In this document: positions 50,966 through 50,988 of the stretch, in pieces
Position numbering within the stretch: position 1 is the stretch's first letter
How the letters are laid out: each line of letters starts with the position of its first letter
Assembly (NCBI GenBank): GCA_964450755.1
Contig: CAYVDJ010000056.1
Location: 1-50,988 of the forward strand
Source of the DNA: JAADDG01 sp964450755
GTDB taxonomy: Bacteria > Campylobacterota > Campylobacteria > Campylobacterales > JAADDG01
Direction of reading: 5' to 3'
DNA: 50,988 bases
Notes under the pieces: generated by a model
Told to the model about the DNA's origin: nothing
Databases searched by the model: none
The model's input: the letters and a program-made list of their open reading frames with translations, nothing else
Position numbers and translations under genes: made by a program

Positions 50966-50988
50966 CAAAGCCCGAAGGGAAGGCAAAT
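50844..50988. mobile_element. Hairpin-rich repeat element (MITE/REP-like), right end outside window
   Basis: This has a perfect 14-bp inverted repeat GCTTTGTCAGTTTG (50874-50887) and CAAACTGACAAAGC (50958-50971). A further inverted pair GCCCATA/TATGGGC lies at 50867-50873/50952-50958. A central hairpin CGATGC/GCATCG (50915-50920/50925-50930, CGTA loop) sits inside. Base composition is much richer in GC than the neighbours. The left border coincides with the break in the toxin gene. The type of element is inferred, as the right border is not visible. Confidence 0.55.

Overview
The window is an AT-rich bacterial chromosome segment from a member of the Campylobacterota (former Epsilonproteobacteria). 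The main evidence is gene order: HIT protein, pheS, pheT, aroA, ispH, rpsA, a small membrane protein and serA occur in the same order that I recall from Helicobacter pylori (around HP0404-HP0397). Split glycyl-tRNA synthetase (glyS alone), pdxJ-pdxA, pseB (pseudaminic acid), kdsB, and a CIRCE-controlled groES-groEL pair fit this phylum. A five-heme periplasmic cytochrome and an RND pump suggest a respiring, free-living relative rather than a host-adapted one. The genus cannot be fixed from sequence reading alone.

Layout. 1-2200 is an accessory segment. It holds a tandem-TIR protein cut by the window edge, a small membrane protein on a TTG start, and two diverged copies of a structured repeat. 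2213-4944 (minus) is ruvX, uup and a HIT gene. 5055-14112 (plus) is the tightly packed pheS-pheT-aroA-ispH-rpsA-orf-serA housekeeping cluster. 14227-19749 (plus) is an efflux operon (TolC-type, adaptor, RND pump) in which the RND permease is encoded by two abutting genes. 19775-20903 is efp and a DJ-1/PfpI gene. 21120-26057 (minus) is cysS, an MsbA-like ABC exporter, rmuC and a sixA-like phosphatase, with short overlaps. 26177-27888 holds a lipoprotein built of eight 23-residue repeats and a small secreted protein. 27975-29712 (plus) is kdsB-pseB. 29838-33082 (plus) holds a five-heme cytochrome and a secreted subtilase. 33125-36530 (minus) has a MepK-like/LdtD-like peptidoglycan pair and a Ppx/GppA phosphatase. 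36583-38297 (plus) is pdxJ-pdxA. 38301-41290 has a secreted metallophosphatase and a predicted outer-membrane barrel. 41369-44305 (minus) is glyS with a membrane protein and a 73-residue protein that is 45 % lysine. 44506-48192 has a AAA-like/PD-(D/E)XK protein and an AsmA-like protein. 48377-50331 is groES-groEL. 50440-50988 is a toxin-antitoxin pair whose toxin appears to be broken by a GC-richer hairpin repeat running off the window end.

How the genes fit together. Most of the window is core machinery: translation, shikimate, isoprenoid, serine and vitamin B6 synthesis. Several genes serve the envelope: KDO and pseudaminic acid supply, MsbA, AsmA-like, LdtD/MepK, the RND pump, the PG-binding repeat lipoprotein and an outer-membrane barrel. 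The points that deserve a second look are the tandem-TIR protein, the structured repeat pair with compensatory stem changes, the split RND pump with its altered proton-relay residues, the 23-residue-repeat lipoprotein, a CRP/FNR-like box centred at -41.5 of a multiheme cytochrome promoter, and the toxin broken by a hairpin element.
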